A stretch of DNA of 64,000 bases from JACVRM01 sp963817375 (GTDB lineage Bacteria; Actinomycetota; Thermoleophilia; Gaiellales; Gaiellaceae), in contig CAWFOB010000003.1 in the NCBI GenBank assembly GCA_963817375.1, forward strand, positions 1 to 64,000. Direction: 5' to 3'. This document shows positions 1-7,047 of the stretch, in pieces. The notes beneath the pieces were generated by a model. That model was given only the letters and a program-made list of their open reading frames with translations, was not told the DNA's origin and made no database searches. Position 1 is the first letter of the stretch, and the number at the start of each line of letters is the position of its first letter. A program made the position numbers and the translations under genes.

Positions 1-3000
1 ACGAACACGCAGCTGCCCGACCTGGAGCCGGACCTCAACCAGCAGTCGCAGCCGCTGCCTCCCGAGACGCTGCAGGACGTCCCGTCGAGCCCGCTGACGG
101 CGAACGGCAACGTCATCCGCGGCCAGTCCGATAACCGCGGCAACGCCGACGAGCAGCTCACGCTCATCTCGGAGGGCGAGACCGGCTTCTACACGATCCA
201 GATCTCGAACTACGCCGGAACCGACGCGAACCAGCCGTACGTGCTCGAGGTCGAGCAGACCGCGCCGCCGAACCTCGGCGCCTGCGCGCCGCGCACGATG
301 GCGAACACGAACGGGACGGCCCCCGGCCCGACGCCTGCCCTGAGCGCGAGCACCAACACGCTCGACGAGGCGCGGCTGCGCTCGACGCCCGGCTTTGCCG
401 CGGCCGACGTGAACACGCTGATGAGCAAGCTGTCGGCACTCGCCGGCCGCAGCGACCTCGGCATCACCGGCTCGGTCGTGCACGTCGAGGCGAACAGCAA
501 CGTCGTCACGGCGTACAACAACTGGTACCAGGTGCCGTGCGATCCGCAGCGCGCCAACGCCGTCGTGCGCACGATCGGCAGCTACCTCGACACGCTGCAG
601 ACGACCGCGCCGAACGTCAAGTACATCGTCCTCGTCGGCGGCGACGACGTCATCCCGTTCGCCCGCGTTCCGGACGAGACGCAGGTCGCGAACGAGATCG
701 GCTACGCCGACCAGCTCGGCACGACCAACAACGAGTACCGCGGCTCGACCGGCCAGGGCTTCCTGCTGACCGACGACGTCTGGACGGACAAGGGCGCACC
801 GGACTTCCTCGGACACGAGCTCTTCGTTCCCGAGCTCGCCTCCGGCCGCCTGGTCGAGAAGCCGGCCGACATGTCCAAGACGATCGACGCCTTCACGAGC
901 GCCAACGGGCTGATGACGCCGGCCGCCTCGCTCGTGTCGGGCTACGACTTCCTGAGCGACGGCGCGACGAAGGTCAACGCCCCGTTCGCGACCGCCTTCG
1001 GCGCCAACGCGAAGACGCTGATCAACAACACCTGGACGAACACCCAGCTGCTCGCCGGGATGTTCCCGACGTCGGGGACGGCACCGAACATCCTGTCGAT
1101 CAACGCGCACTTCGACCACCACCGTCTGCTCCCCGCGAACGAGAACGCCGCCGGCACGCAGACGAACCTCGTCACGACGACGGACATCACGTCGCGCGGC
1201 GTGAACGCGATGGCGGGCAAGCTCGGCTTCTCGATGGGCTGCCACGCCGGCCTCGTCGTCTCGGACGCGATCTTCAGCGCGCAGCCTGTCCTCGCTTCCG
1301 ACTGGGGCCAGGCCATGCTCGGCACCGGCGCGTTCGGCTGGATAGGCAATACCGGGTACGGGCTCGGCGACACCGTCGACGTCGCCTACTCCGAGCGGCT
1401 GAGCGCCATCTTTGCGGGCAAGCTCGACGGCTCGCTGACCGTCGGCCAGGCGGTCGCCGCCGCGAAGCAGGACTACATCAGCACGCTCGGCGTGATCAGC
1501 CCGTACGACGCCAAGGTCGTCAACGAGTGGAACCTCTACGGCCTGCCGATGCTCCGGCTCGGCTCCGGCATTCCGCCCGCGCCGCCGCCCCCGCCGCCGC
1601 TCCACACCGACCCGGCGACGAACCTGCAGGCAGCGTCGTTCGACGTCTCGCCGACGTTCACGCCGGTGACGATCGCCGGCGTCGGCAAGTACTACAAGGC
1701 CGACAACGGCATCCAGTCGACGCCGCGACGCCCGCTCGAGCCGCTCGTCTCGCTCGACATCACCGAGCCGGCCAGCGTGGGAGTTGCGCACGGCGCGTTC
1801 CTGCGCCTGCTCAACTCGCCGGTCAGCGACGAGACGCCGTTCACGGCCGTGTTCAGCCAGGTCGTCACCGACACGTCGGCCGACCAGACCAACCTGACCG
1901 GCGTGACGGCGTTCCCGAGCAAGCCGCAGAGCATCTCGACATTCACCGGCATCACCGGGCAGCGCCAGCGGCTGAACCTGATCGTCGGCCTCTTCCGCTC
2001 GAGCGGCCCGACCTTCGGCATCAACGGCGTGCAGCGCAACTACTCCCGGCTGGCAGGCGACGTCCTCTACTCGAACTCGTCCGACTGGACGTCGCCGACG
2101 CTCGGTGAGCTCGAGACGCTTCGCGTCGGCGCGACGGGCACGATCGGGCTGGCCGCGACGGTCACCGACGTCGACCAGAACGGCGCCCCGGGCACGGTAA
2201 AAGCGGTCGCCGTCATCTACCGCGACTGCAACGGCGTGTGGCGGACGAGCTCGCTGACACCCGCCGGTGGCAACCGCTGGTCGGGCGGGGGCGCAGTCAC
2301 GCCGGCCGGCTGCCAGAACATCGACTACTACCTGGAGGCGGCCGACGCCGCGGGCAACGTCGCCGTATCGAGCAAGAAGGTCCAGGTCGAGCCGCTCGTC
2401 GCGCCGCCGGACACGCAGCTGCCGGGCGCGTCGCCGATCACTCACACCCTGGCCGGGACGCTCAGCGCGAGCGGCTGGTACACGAGCGGCGTCCAGGTGA
2501 CGCTCTCGTCGGGTGACCCGATTTCCTACAGTCTCGACGGCGCCCAGAACGCCGATTACACGGCGCCGTTCACGGTGACCGGCGACGGGCCGCATTTCGT
2601 GGCTGCGAGTACCAAGCAGGGGGCGACGCACACCTTCGGGTTCGTCATCGACGGAACCGGGCCGACAACGAAGATCGCGCGAACGCCGGCCACGCCGGAT
2701 GTGAACGGCTGGTACACGTTCAACGTCCTCGTCCAGGCGTCCGCGGTCGACTCCGGTGGCTCCGACGTCGCGCAGATCCGCTGCGTGCTCGACCCGGGAA
2801 CCGTGCCGACGTCGTTCGCGCAGCTGCCGTCGAGCTGCCCGTACACGGGCGGCGGCGGCAACGTCACGACGAACGGCGTGCACACCGTCTACGCGGCGGC
2901 AATCGACACGGCCGGGAACATAGGCCCGCTCGTCTCCGACACGTTCAAGTTCGACAACGTCGGCCCGACGACGGCGATCAACACGCTGTCGCCCTTCCAG

Positions 3001-3612
3001 GCCTCGCCGAGCTTCACGGCAGCGTGGACGGGCGACGACGGCATCGGGTCGGGCGTCAAGAACTTCGACATCCGTTACCGCCAGGCGGCGAGCAACGCGT
3101 CGACGTTCGGGTCGTACGTCGCGTGGCAGTCGGCGAACCCGGCGACGAGCGCCGTGTTCAGCGGCACGCTTGGCTCGACGACGTGCTTCTCGGGGCGCGC
3201 GCGCGACAACGCGGGGTGGACGACGATTGCGTACAGCCCGGAGGTGTGCACGGTCGCGCCGCTCGACGACACGTCCCTGACGCGCTCGGGCTCGTGGTCG
3301 ACGGTGAGCGCGAGCGACCTCTACAACGGCAGCGTGTCGCGGTCGACGTCGGTTGGGTCGACGCTGACGTCGCCGACGATGGCCGGCAAGCAGATCGGCG
3401 TGCTGGTCACGAAGCAGCCGGGCGGCGGCACGATCCAGCTGCGTTGGAATGGCATTACGCAGGTGACGCAGAGCCTGAGCGCGGCGTCACGGACGCCGAA
3501 GCAGCTCGTCAGCTTCACACTCGGTTCGGTGCAGAGCGGGACGCTGCAGGTCTACGTTTCGGGCGCCGGCACGGTCGACGTCGACGCCGCGGGCGCGTAC
3601 AAGACGCCGTAG
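1..3612 (+). CDS. Secreted gingipain-like (C25/clan CD) protein with Ig-like repeats, 5' end missing
   Basis: The reading frame is open from base 1, so the gene begins outside the window; 1203 residues are visible. The first ~85 residues resemble a pre-peptidase C-terminal type beta domain. Residues ~185-525 carry a core resembling peptidase family C25: a Rossmann-like strand (YIVLVGGDDVIPFARVP), a candidate catalytic His near residue 370 (SINAHFDHH), a candidate catalytic Cys near 414 (GFSMGCHAG) and the closing motif NLYGLPMLRL. After a proline-rich linker come Ig-like repeats of the type seen in bacterial surface proteins (IDGTGPTTKI, FDNVGPTTAI) and a C-terminal beta domain ending without a membrane anchor or LPXTG. 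Export is inferred from composition because the signal peptide would lie upstream. Activity is unproven; the His/Cys spacing fits clan CD. Confidence 0.72.
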   Translation, partial: TNTQLPDLEPDLNQQSQPLPPETLQDVPSSPLTANGNVIRGQSDNRGNADEQLTLISEGETGFYTIQISNYAGTDANQPYVLEVEQTAPPNLGACAPRTMANTNGTAPGPTPALSASTNTLDEARLRSTPGFAAADVNTLMSKLSALAGRSDLGITGSVVHVEANSNVVTAYNNWYQVPCDPQRANAVVRTIGSYLDTLQTTAPNVKYIVLVGGDDVIPFARVPDETQVANEIGYADQLGTTNNEYRGSTGQGFLLTDDVWTDKGAPDFLGHELFVPELASGRLVEKPADMSKTIDAFTSANGLMTPAASLVSGYDFLSDGATKVNAPFATAFGANAKTLINNTWTNTQLLAGMFPTSGTAPNILSINAHFDHHRLLPANENAAGTQTNLVTTTDITSRGVNAMAGKLGFSMGCHAGLVVSDAIFSAQPVLASDWGQAMLGTGAFGWIGNTGYGLGDTVDVAYSERLSAIFAGKLDGSLTVGQAVAAAKQDYISTLGVISPYDAKVVNEWNLYGLPMLRLGSGIPPAPPPPPPLHTDPATNLQAASFDVSPTFTPVTIAGVGKYYKADNGIQSTPRRPLEPLVSLDITEPASVGVAHGAFLRLLNSPVSDETPFTAVFSQVVTDTSADQTNLTGVTAFPSKPQSISTFTGITGQRQRLNLIVGLFRSSGPTFGINGVQRNYSRLAGDVLYSNSSDWTSPTLGELETLRVGATGTIGLAATVTDVDQNGAPGTVKAVAVIYRDCNGVWRTSSLTPAGGNRWSGGGAVTPAGCQNIDYYLEAADAAGNVAVSSKKVQVEPLVAPPDTQLPGASPITHTLAGTLSASGWYTSGVQVTLSSGDPISYSLDGAQNADYTAPFTVTGDGPHFVAASTKQGATHTFGFVIDGTGPTTKIARTPATPDVNGWYTFNVLVQASAVDSGGSDVAQIRCVLDPGTVPTSFAQLPSSCPYTGGGGNVTTNGVHTVYAAAIDTAGNIGPLVSDTFKFDNVGPTTAINTLSPFQASPSFTAAWTGDDGIGSGVKNFDIRYRQAASNASTFGSYVAWQSANPATSAVFSGTLGSTTCFSGRARDNAGWTTIAYSPEVCTVAPLDDTSLTRSGSWSTVSASDLYNGSVSRSTSVGSTLTSPTMAGKQIGVLVTKQPGGGTIQLRWNGITQVTQSLSAASRTPKQLVSFTLGSVQSGTLQVYVSGAGTVDVDAAGAYKTP

Positions 3613-3613
3613 C

Positions 3614-4156
3614 TCACCAGACGAACGGGATGAGGCGCCGCGGCGTGCGCGCGCGATAGTCGCCGTAGTCGGGGAAGCGCTCGTCGAGCCAGAGCTCCTC
3701 CCGCCGGGACTTCAGGTCGGCGAACACGGCGAGAACGAGGGTCAGCACGGCGCCGGGCACGGTTGCGAAGACGATCGACCAGCCGGCGCCGACCAGGATG
3801 CCGCCGGCGTACATCGGGTGGCGGACGAGCCGGTAGGCGCCGTTCGTCCGCAATTTCGCGTCCCTTCGCGGCGCGGGGAACGGCGTCAGCGCCCTCGCCG
3901 AGCCGAGCCCGATGCCGCCGGAGAGGAGGAGCGCCGCCCCGGAGGCGATGAGCACGCCGCCGACCGCGTACGCGACGGGTGCGATTGCGGACGGCCAGCC
4001 GGCGCCCGCGAGCGCCGACAGCACGATCGCCGCGATCAGCACGACCTGTGCGGCGACCCAGCCGCTGCCGCGCCTGCCGAGTTCCGGCAAGGACGGGTGC
4101 GTCGGATGCGTGGAGCTCATCGGGGCAAGCGTCCATCCGGCTGCAGTGGTGCGCAT
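3614..4156 (-). CDS. Isoprenylcysteine carboxyl methyltransferase family (ICMT/PEMT-like) membrane protein
   Basis: An integral membrane methyltransferase-like protein of about 180 residues. Two to three N-terminal hydrophobic helices (VVLIAAIVLSALAGAG; GGVLIASGAALLLSGG) precede the family signature GAYRLVRHPMYAGGIL. A later EE pair (KSRREELWL) and the C-terminal FPDYGDYRARTPRRLIP block also match the S-adenosylmethionine-binding C-terminal half of ICMT/PEMT proteins. Bacterial members methylate varied lipids or small molecules, so the substrate is unknown. I chose the ATG at 4156 because GGAG lies 6 nt upstream; GTG at 4168 and ATG at 4120 are alternatives. It converges on the large secreted protein gene, leaving only 1 bp between stops. 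Confidence 0.82.
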   Translation of the reverse strand: MRTTAAGWTLAPMSSTHPTHPSLPELGRRGSGWVAAQVVLIAAIVLSALAGAGWPSAIAPVAYAVGGVLIASGAALLLSGGIGLGSARALTPFPAPRRDAKLRTNGAYRLVRHPMYAGGILVGAGWSIVFATVPGAVLTLVLAVFADLKSRREELWLDERFPDYGDYRARTPRRLIPFVW

Positions 4157-4181
4157 CAGCGGCTCCACGGATCTCCGCGGC

Positions 4182-4187
4182 TACGAT
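4182..4187 (+). promoter_or_regulatory. Putative -10 element of ssrA
   Basis: TACGAT lies 19 nt before the mature tmRNA 5' end. That is the expected position if a short 5' leader is removed by RNase P. No convincing -35 hexamer is visible. Confidence 0.4.
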
Positions 4188-4206
4188 GGGAAGCGAACAC
4201 ACATAC

Positions 4207-4573
4207 GGGGGCGACCTGGTCTCGACGTGGTCGTAACTCCGGCAGAGCTGCAAGCCGAGGTCTCCGGTCGGCCTCGTAAAACAACCGGAAAACAAACGCA
4301 AGTGCGAACGATGAGTCCGCACTCCCGCTCGCTGCCTAACCAGTAGCGAAGGGCATCGCTCCGAGCTCGGCCCGTGGCTCGGGAGAGCGGTGTCAGAAAA
4401 CGGGCTCGGCGCCAACGGAGAGTCACTCGCCCGCGGCGCGACACTGAAGGAGGACTAGCCCGGCAGCAGGTCGGCCGTTCACCGGCCGCCGGGCGAAACC
4501 AAAGGGCGGCCTAAGCTTGTAGATGTTCTGTCAGGAGCGTCCGCGGACGCGGGTTCGATTCCCGCCGCCTCCA
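4207..4573 (+). ncRNA. ssrA: Transfer-messenger RNA (tmRNA)
   Basis: tmRNA rescues ribosomes stalled on broken mRNAs by acting first as alanyl-tRNA and then as a short mRNA. The 5' end GGGGGCG pairs with CGCCTCC at the 3' end to form a 7-bp acceptor stem (one G-U pair). The T arm GGGTTCGATTCCC and the 5' motif CTGGTCTCGACG are typical of the family. CCA is not encoded. The tag reading frame ends with ANDESALPLAA followed by TAA at 4337. The resume codon is either GCA at 4298 or GCG at 4304; both have A at -4. The LAA ending is the usual ClpXP/ClpAP degron. The 3' 26 nt are duplicated downstream at 5592-5617, making this gene a likely integration site. Confidence 0.95.
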
Positions 4574-4584
4574 TCTTTGGCTTG
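4548..4584 (+). repeat. ssrA 3'-end repeat, copy 1 (in-gene att-like site)
   Basis: This is the functional tmRNA 3' end. Bases 4548-4573 are identical to 5592-5617 over 26 nt. Bases 4558-4584 match 6140-6166 with one mismatch over 27 nt, so the similarity to copy 3 continues past the RNA end into TCTTTGGCTTG. Confidence 0.85.
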
Positions 4585-4741
4585 TACTACGGACGTGACC
4601 TTCGCTCGCATCCGCGGTTCCCGATCGGCCCAGAGGTCGATTACGTCACGCAGCGGCGGCAACCCGGACCTCGAGCAGCTCCGCGGGCTGCGCTGGAACT
4701 AAGCCCGACCGCGCACGCCAATCCTCGTAAGCTTCGCGTTC

Positions 4742-5584
4742 GTGAGGCTCGTGGTCACCGGAGCGAGCGGGAAGGCTGGTCGGGCAGTTGTCCGTGATCT
4801 GGTCGAGCATGAGCACGACGTCCTGGGTGTCGACTTGGTCTCGCCGACAGAATCGCCTGGGGCGTTTCTGCTCGCCGATCTGACCGACTTCGCCCAAGCG
4901 GTCGAGTGCCTGGCGGGTGTCGAGGCCGTCGTTCACCTGGCAGCGATTCCTGCCCCGGGAATCCACACCGAGGAGACGACTTTTCGGACGAACATGCTGA
5001 GCACCTACAACGTCTGCGAGGCGGCGCGACTGCTCGGTCTGCGACGAGTTGTCTGGGCGTCGAGCGAGACCATCCTCGGGCTCCCGTTCGAGCGGGAACA
5101 ACCGGCGTACGCGCCGATCGACGAAGAGCACCCGGCGTATCCCGAGTCGAGCTACGCGCTTTCGAAGCTGCTCGCAGAGGAGCTTGGCCGTCAGTTGTAC
5201 CGGTGGTCCGGCACGCCGTTCGTCGCGCTTCGCTTCTCGAACATCATGGAGCCGGAGGATTACGAGAGGTTTCCTTCTTTCTGGAGCGACGCGACGCTGC
5301 GGCGATGGAATCTGTGGGGCTACGTCGACGCTCGCGACGTCGCCCAGAGCTGCAGGCTCGCGCTCGACGCCGATGTGGGCGCAGAGCACTTCATCGTCGC
5401 CGCAGCGGACACCGTCATGAATCGTCCGAGCCGGCAGCTGATGGCTGAGATTTACCCCTCGGTGCCCTGTCGGCTCACTACCGGCGACTTCGACACGCTT
5501 CTCTCGATCGAGAAGGCCCGGAACCTACTGGGCTACGAGCCGGTGTGGTCTTGGCGCGATCACATCGCGGACCGAACCGATTGA
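4742..5584 (+). CDS. NAD-dependent sugar-nucleotide epimerase/dehydratase (extended SDR)
   Basis: A 280-residue extended short-chain dehydrogenase/reductase. The N-terminal NAD(P)-binding glycine motif GASGKAG (residues 7-13), an acidic DLTDF turn near 45, HLAAIP near 70 and the catalytic SYALSK (YxxxK) near 140 are all present. Family members epimerise or dehydrate nucleotide sugars, or oxidise uronates; the short length and lack of neighbouring sugar genes leave the substrate open. The GTG start follows a TAAGCT hexamer by 8 nt and no Shine-Dalgarno is seen. The gene is alone between two copies of the ssrA 3' end, so it is probably cargo of an integrated element. Confidence 0.85.
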   Translation: MRLVVTGASGKAGRAVVRDLVEHEHDVLGVDLVSPTESPGAFLLADLTDFAQAVECLAGVEAVVHLAAIPAPGIHTEETTFRTNMLSTYNVCEAARLLGLRRVVWASSETILGLPFEREQPAYAPIDEEHPAYPESSYALSKLLAEELGRQLYRWSGTPFVALRFSNIMEPEDYERFPSFWSDATLRRWNLWGYVDARDVAQSCRLALDADVGAEHFIVAAADTVMNRPSRQLMAEIYPSVPCRLTTGDFDTLLSIEKARNLLGYEPVWSWRDHIADRTD

Positions 5585-5591
5585 AACGTTG

Positions 5592-5617
5592 CGCGGGTTC
5601 GATTCCCGCCGCCTCCA
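5592..5617 (+). repeat. ssrA 3'-end repeat, copy 2 (att-like)
   Basis: A 26-nt perfect copy of the tmRNA T arm and acceptor strand, starting 7 nt after the epimerase stop. It is not part of a complete tRNA or tmRNA. It is the hallmark left by site-specific integration into ssrA. Confidence 0.85.
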
Positions 5618-5641
5618 GTACGAACGATGACCGGGCGGATC

Positions 5642-6079
5642 TCAGGTGCGCTCGGTCAGCGCCCTCTCGATCCGGTCGAGCCGCACGACGATCTCGGCCA
5701 GCGCCTCGGCCGACGCCTGGGCGTCCGCGCGGCCGGGCCGTTCCTCACGCGACCGCGCGACGAACCCACTGGTGATCGCGGCCGTGATAACGCTGAGAAA
5801 CCCGATCCCACCAAGCATGACGAACGTCGCCACGATTCTGCCGGCGACGCTCGTCGGCACCGCGTCGCCATAGCCGACCGTCGTCACCGTCTGAATCGCC
5901 CACCAGAGGCCGCCGCCGATCGACGGGAAATTGTGGTGATCGGCCACCGTCATCAGGAGGCCGGACGCAACGGTGATCGTGATGGTCACCGTGGCGATGA
6001 TGACCGCGGCCTGACTGGGCCTCGCGGCACGGGCAAGCCTGCGCTCGAGCCAGCGCTCGACCTTCGTCTCCTCACCCAT
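5642..6079 (-). CDS. Two-TM potassium channel protein
   Basis: A 145-residue ion channel subunit. A first helix (AAVIIATVTITITVASGLL) is followed by a pore helix with the K+ selectivity filter TVGYGD, a second helix (IVATFVMLGGIGFLSVITAAI) and a C-terminal heptad-rich tail (ASAEALAEIVVRLDRIERAL) that probably forms a tetramerisation coiled coil. No RCK or cyclic-nucleotide domain is present. The ATG at 6079 is preferred; an upstream GTG at 6139 lies inside the ssrA repeat. A paralogue is at 13882-14352. The gene fills the segment between ssrA repeat copies 2 and 3. Confidence 0.9.
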   Translation of the reverse strand: MGEETKVERWLERRLARAARPSQAAVIIATVTITITVASGLLMTVADHHNFPSIGGGLWWAIQTVTTVGYGDAVPTSVAGRIVATFVMLGGIGFLSVITAAITSGFVARSREERPGRADAQASAEALAEIVVRLDRIERALTERT

Positions 6080-6139
6080 GCGGGACGACGTTCGCGACGC
6101 CGGCGGCCGGTCCTGCTGTCGCGATCCGGGCAGCGTCAC

Positions 6140-6166
6140 ATTCCCGCCGCCTCCATCTCTGGCTTG
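6140..6166 (+). repeat. ssrA 3'-end repeat, copy 3 (att-like)
   Basis: ATTCCCGCCGCCTCCATCT matches the end of ssrA exactly and continues to GGCTTG with one mismatch (C6159 against T4577). Upstream of ATTCCC the similarity stops abruptly, which points to a crossover inside the T-arm sequence. Confidence 0.75.
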
Positions 6167-6193
6167 ACCGAGCGGTTCCGGCAGCAGCCTGGG

Positions 6194-6787
6194 TCAGCGC
6201 GGCAGCGGGTTTGGGCCGGTGGCGGTGACCAGCCGCTGTGGCACCCAGTCGTCGGCGTGGCTGAAGCCGTCGAAGCGCGCTCCGCCGAGGACGCAGGCGT
6301 CGTACAAGGAGCGGCGGTAGAACTTCACGTGGGTGAAGTCCTCGAACAGGACGTAGTACGGCTCGTTGTCGGGACTCTGAAACTGCTGACCGGTTAGCGC
6401 AGCCCTATGCACTCGTGAGAAGTCGTCGACGTCCTCACCGACGACGACGCCGAGGTGCTCGAGGCCCATCCGGTAGACGCGCTGGTGAACGGGCGGGATG
6501 AGCTCGATGAGCGAGACCGGAGTCCCGTCGAGGACATCGAGCGGCTCGGCGAGCACGACCTTGGAGATCGGACGCCCGTTCCAGACGTTCTCGGTGTTCG
6601 CCCTCGCATGGCGCTCGAGAAGAGTGCGCTGGTGGATGTAGATGTCCCAGTCGGCGACGCGGACGGCGAGGTGGCTGAGCGGGTAGGGCGCGATGTCGAT
6701 GCCGCGGGCAACAAGACGGTCGCGCTGCATCGCTGCGAAGGCTCGGTAGTCCCCGATGATCTCGGCGATCGGATCAGACGTCGACAT
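6194..6787 (-). CDS. YecM-like VOC-superfamily protein
   Basis: A 197-residue protein resembling Escherichia coli YecM along most of its length. It begins with an N-terminal helical region and then has PLSHLAVRV, the conserved ENVWNGRPI, EPLDVLDG, a YRMGLEHLGVVV strand and VLFEDFTHVKFY. YecM adopts a vicinal-oxygen-chelate fold whose metal ligands and substrate are not established, so no reaction is assigned. The ATG at 6787 is preferred over a GTG 18 nt upstream. A GAGTGT hexamer 6 nt before the ATG would fit a leaderless start. It is divergent from the cyclase-type regulator and lies just beyond the last ssrA repeat. Confidence 0.7.
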   Translation of the reverse strand: MSTSDPIAEIIGDYRAFAAMQRDRLVARGIDIAPYPLSHLAVRVADWDIYIHQRTLLERHARANTENVWNGRPISKVVLAEPLDVLDGTPVSLIELIPPVHQRVYRMGLEHLGVVVGEDVDDFSRVHRAALTGQQFQSPDNEPYYVLFEDFTHVKFYRRSLYDACVLGGARFDGFSHADDWVPQRLVTATGPNPLPR

Positions 6788-6829
6788 TCCCGCACACTCG
6801 CACAACGGGGCGTCCTGTCCCCTGAGTGT

Positions 6830-6967
6830 GTGCTGATCGCCGCGGCGCTCACTGCGATCGTCGTCATCGCCATCCTCTCCGTCTTGCTAGACCTGTTCAC
6901 TCGGCGGTCGGCCGGGACCGGGCAGACGCACGACCGCACGCACGTTCCGAGCGCCAGCCCCTCCTAG
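6830..6967 (+). CDS. Possible single-TM microprotein
   Basis: A 45-codon frame encodes one long hydrophobic helix (VLIAAALTAIVVIAILSVLL) followed by a basic, Ser/Thr-rich tail. Topology would be a bitopic membrane peptide. No Shine-Dalgarno is present, and nothing identifies a family. It occupies the otherwise empty gap between the YecM-like gene and the cyclase gene. It could be a chance frame in GC-rich DNA. Confidence 0.35.
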   Translation: MLIAAALTAIVVIAILSVLLDLFTRRSAGTGQTHDRTHVPSASPS

Positions 6968-7012
6968 TTCACGGAGATACGCGGTCGCGCTGCGGACCGA
7001 GCCGGCGGCCGT

Positions 7013-7041
7013 TTGTCACTGCGTTTCAAACAAGCAACAAT
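7013..7041 (+). promoter_or_regulatory. Promoter of the cyclase-type regulator
   Basis: TTGTCA (7013-7018) and AACAAT (7036-7041) are separated by 17 bp, a sigma-70-like arrangement. The GTG at 7048 follows 6 nt later, so a leaderless mRNA is likely. Confidence 0.55.
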
Positions 7042-7047
7042 CGTGAC

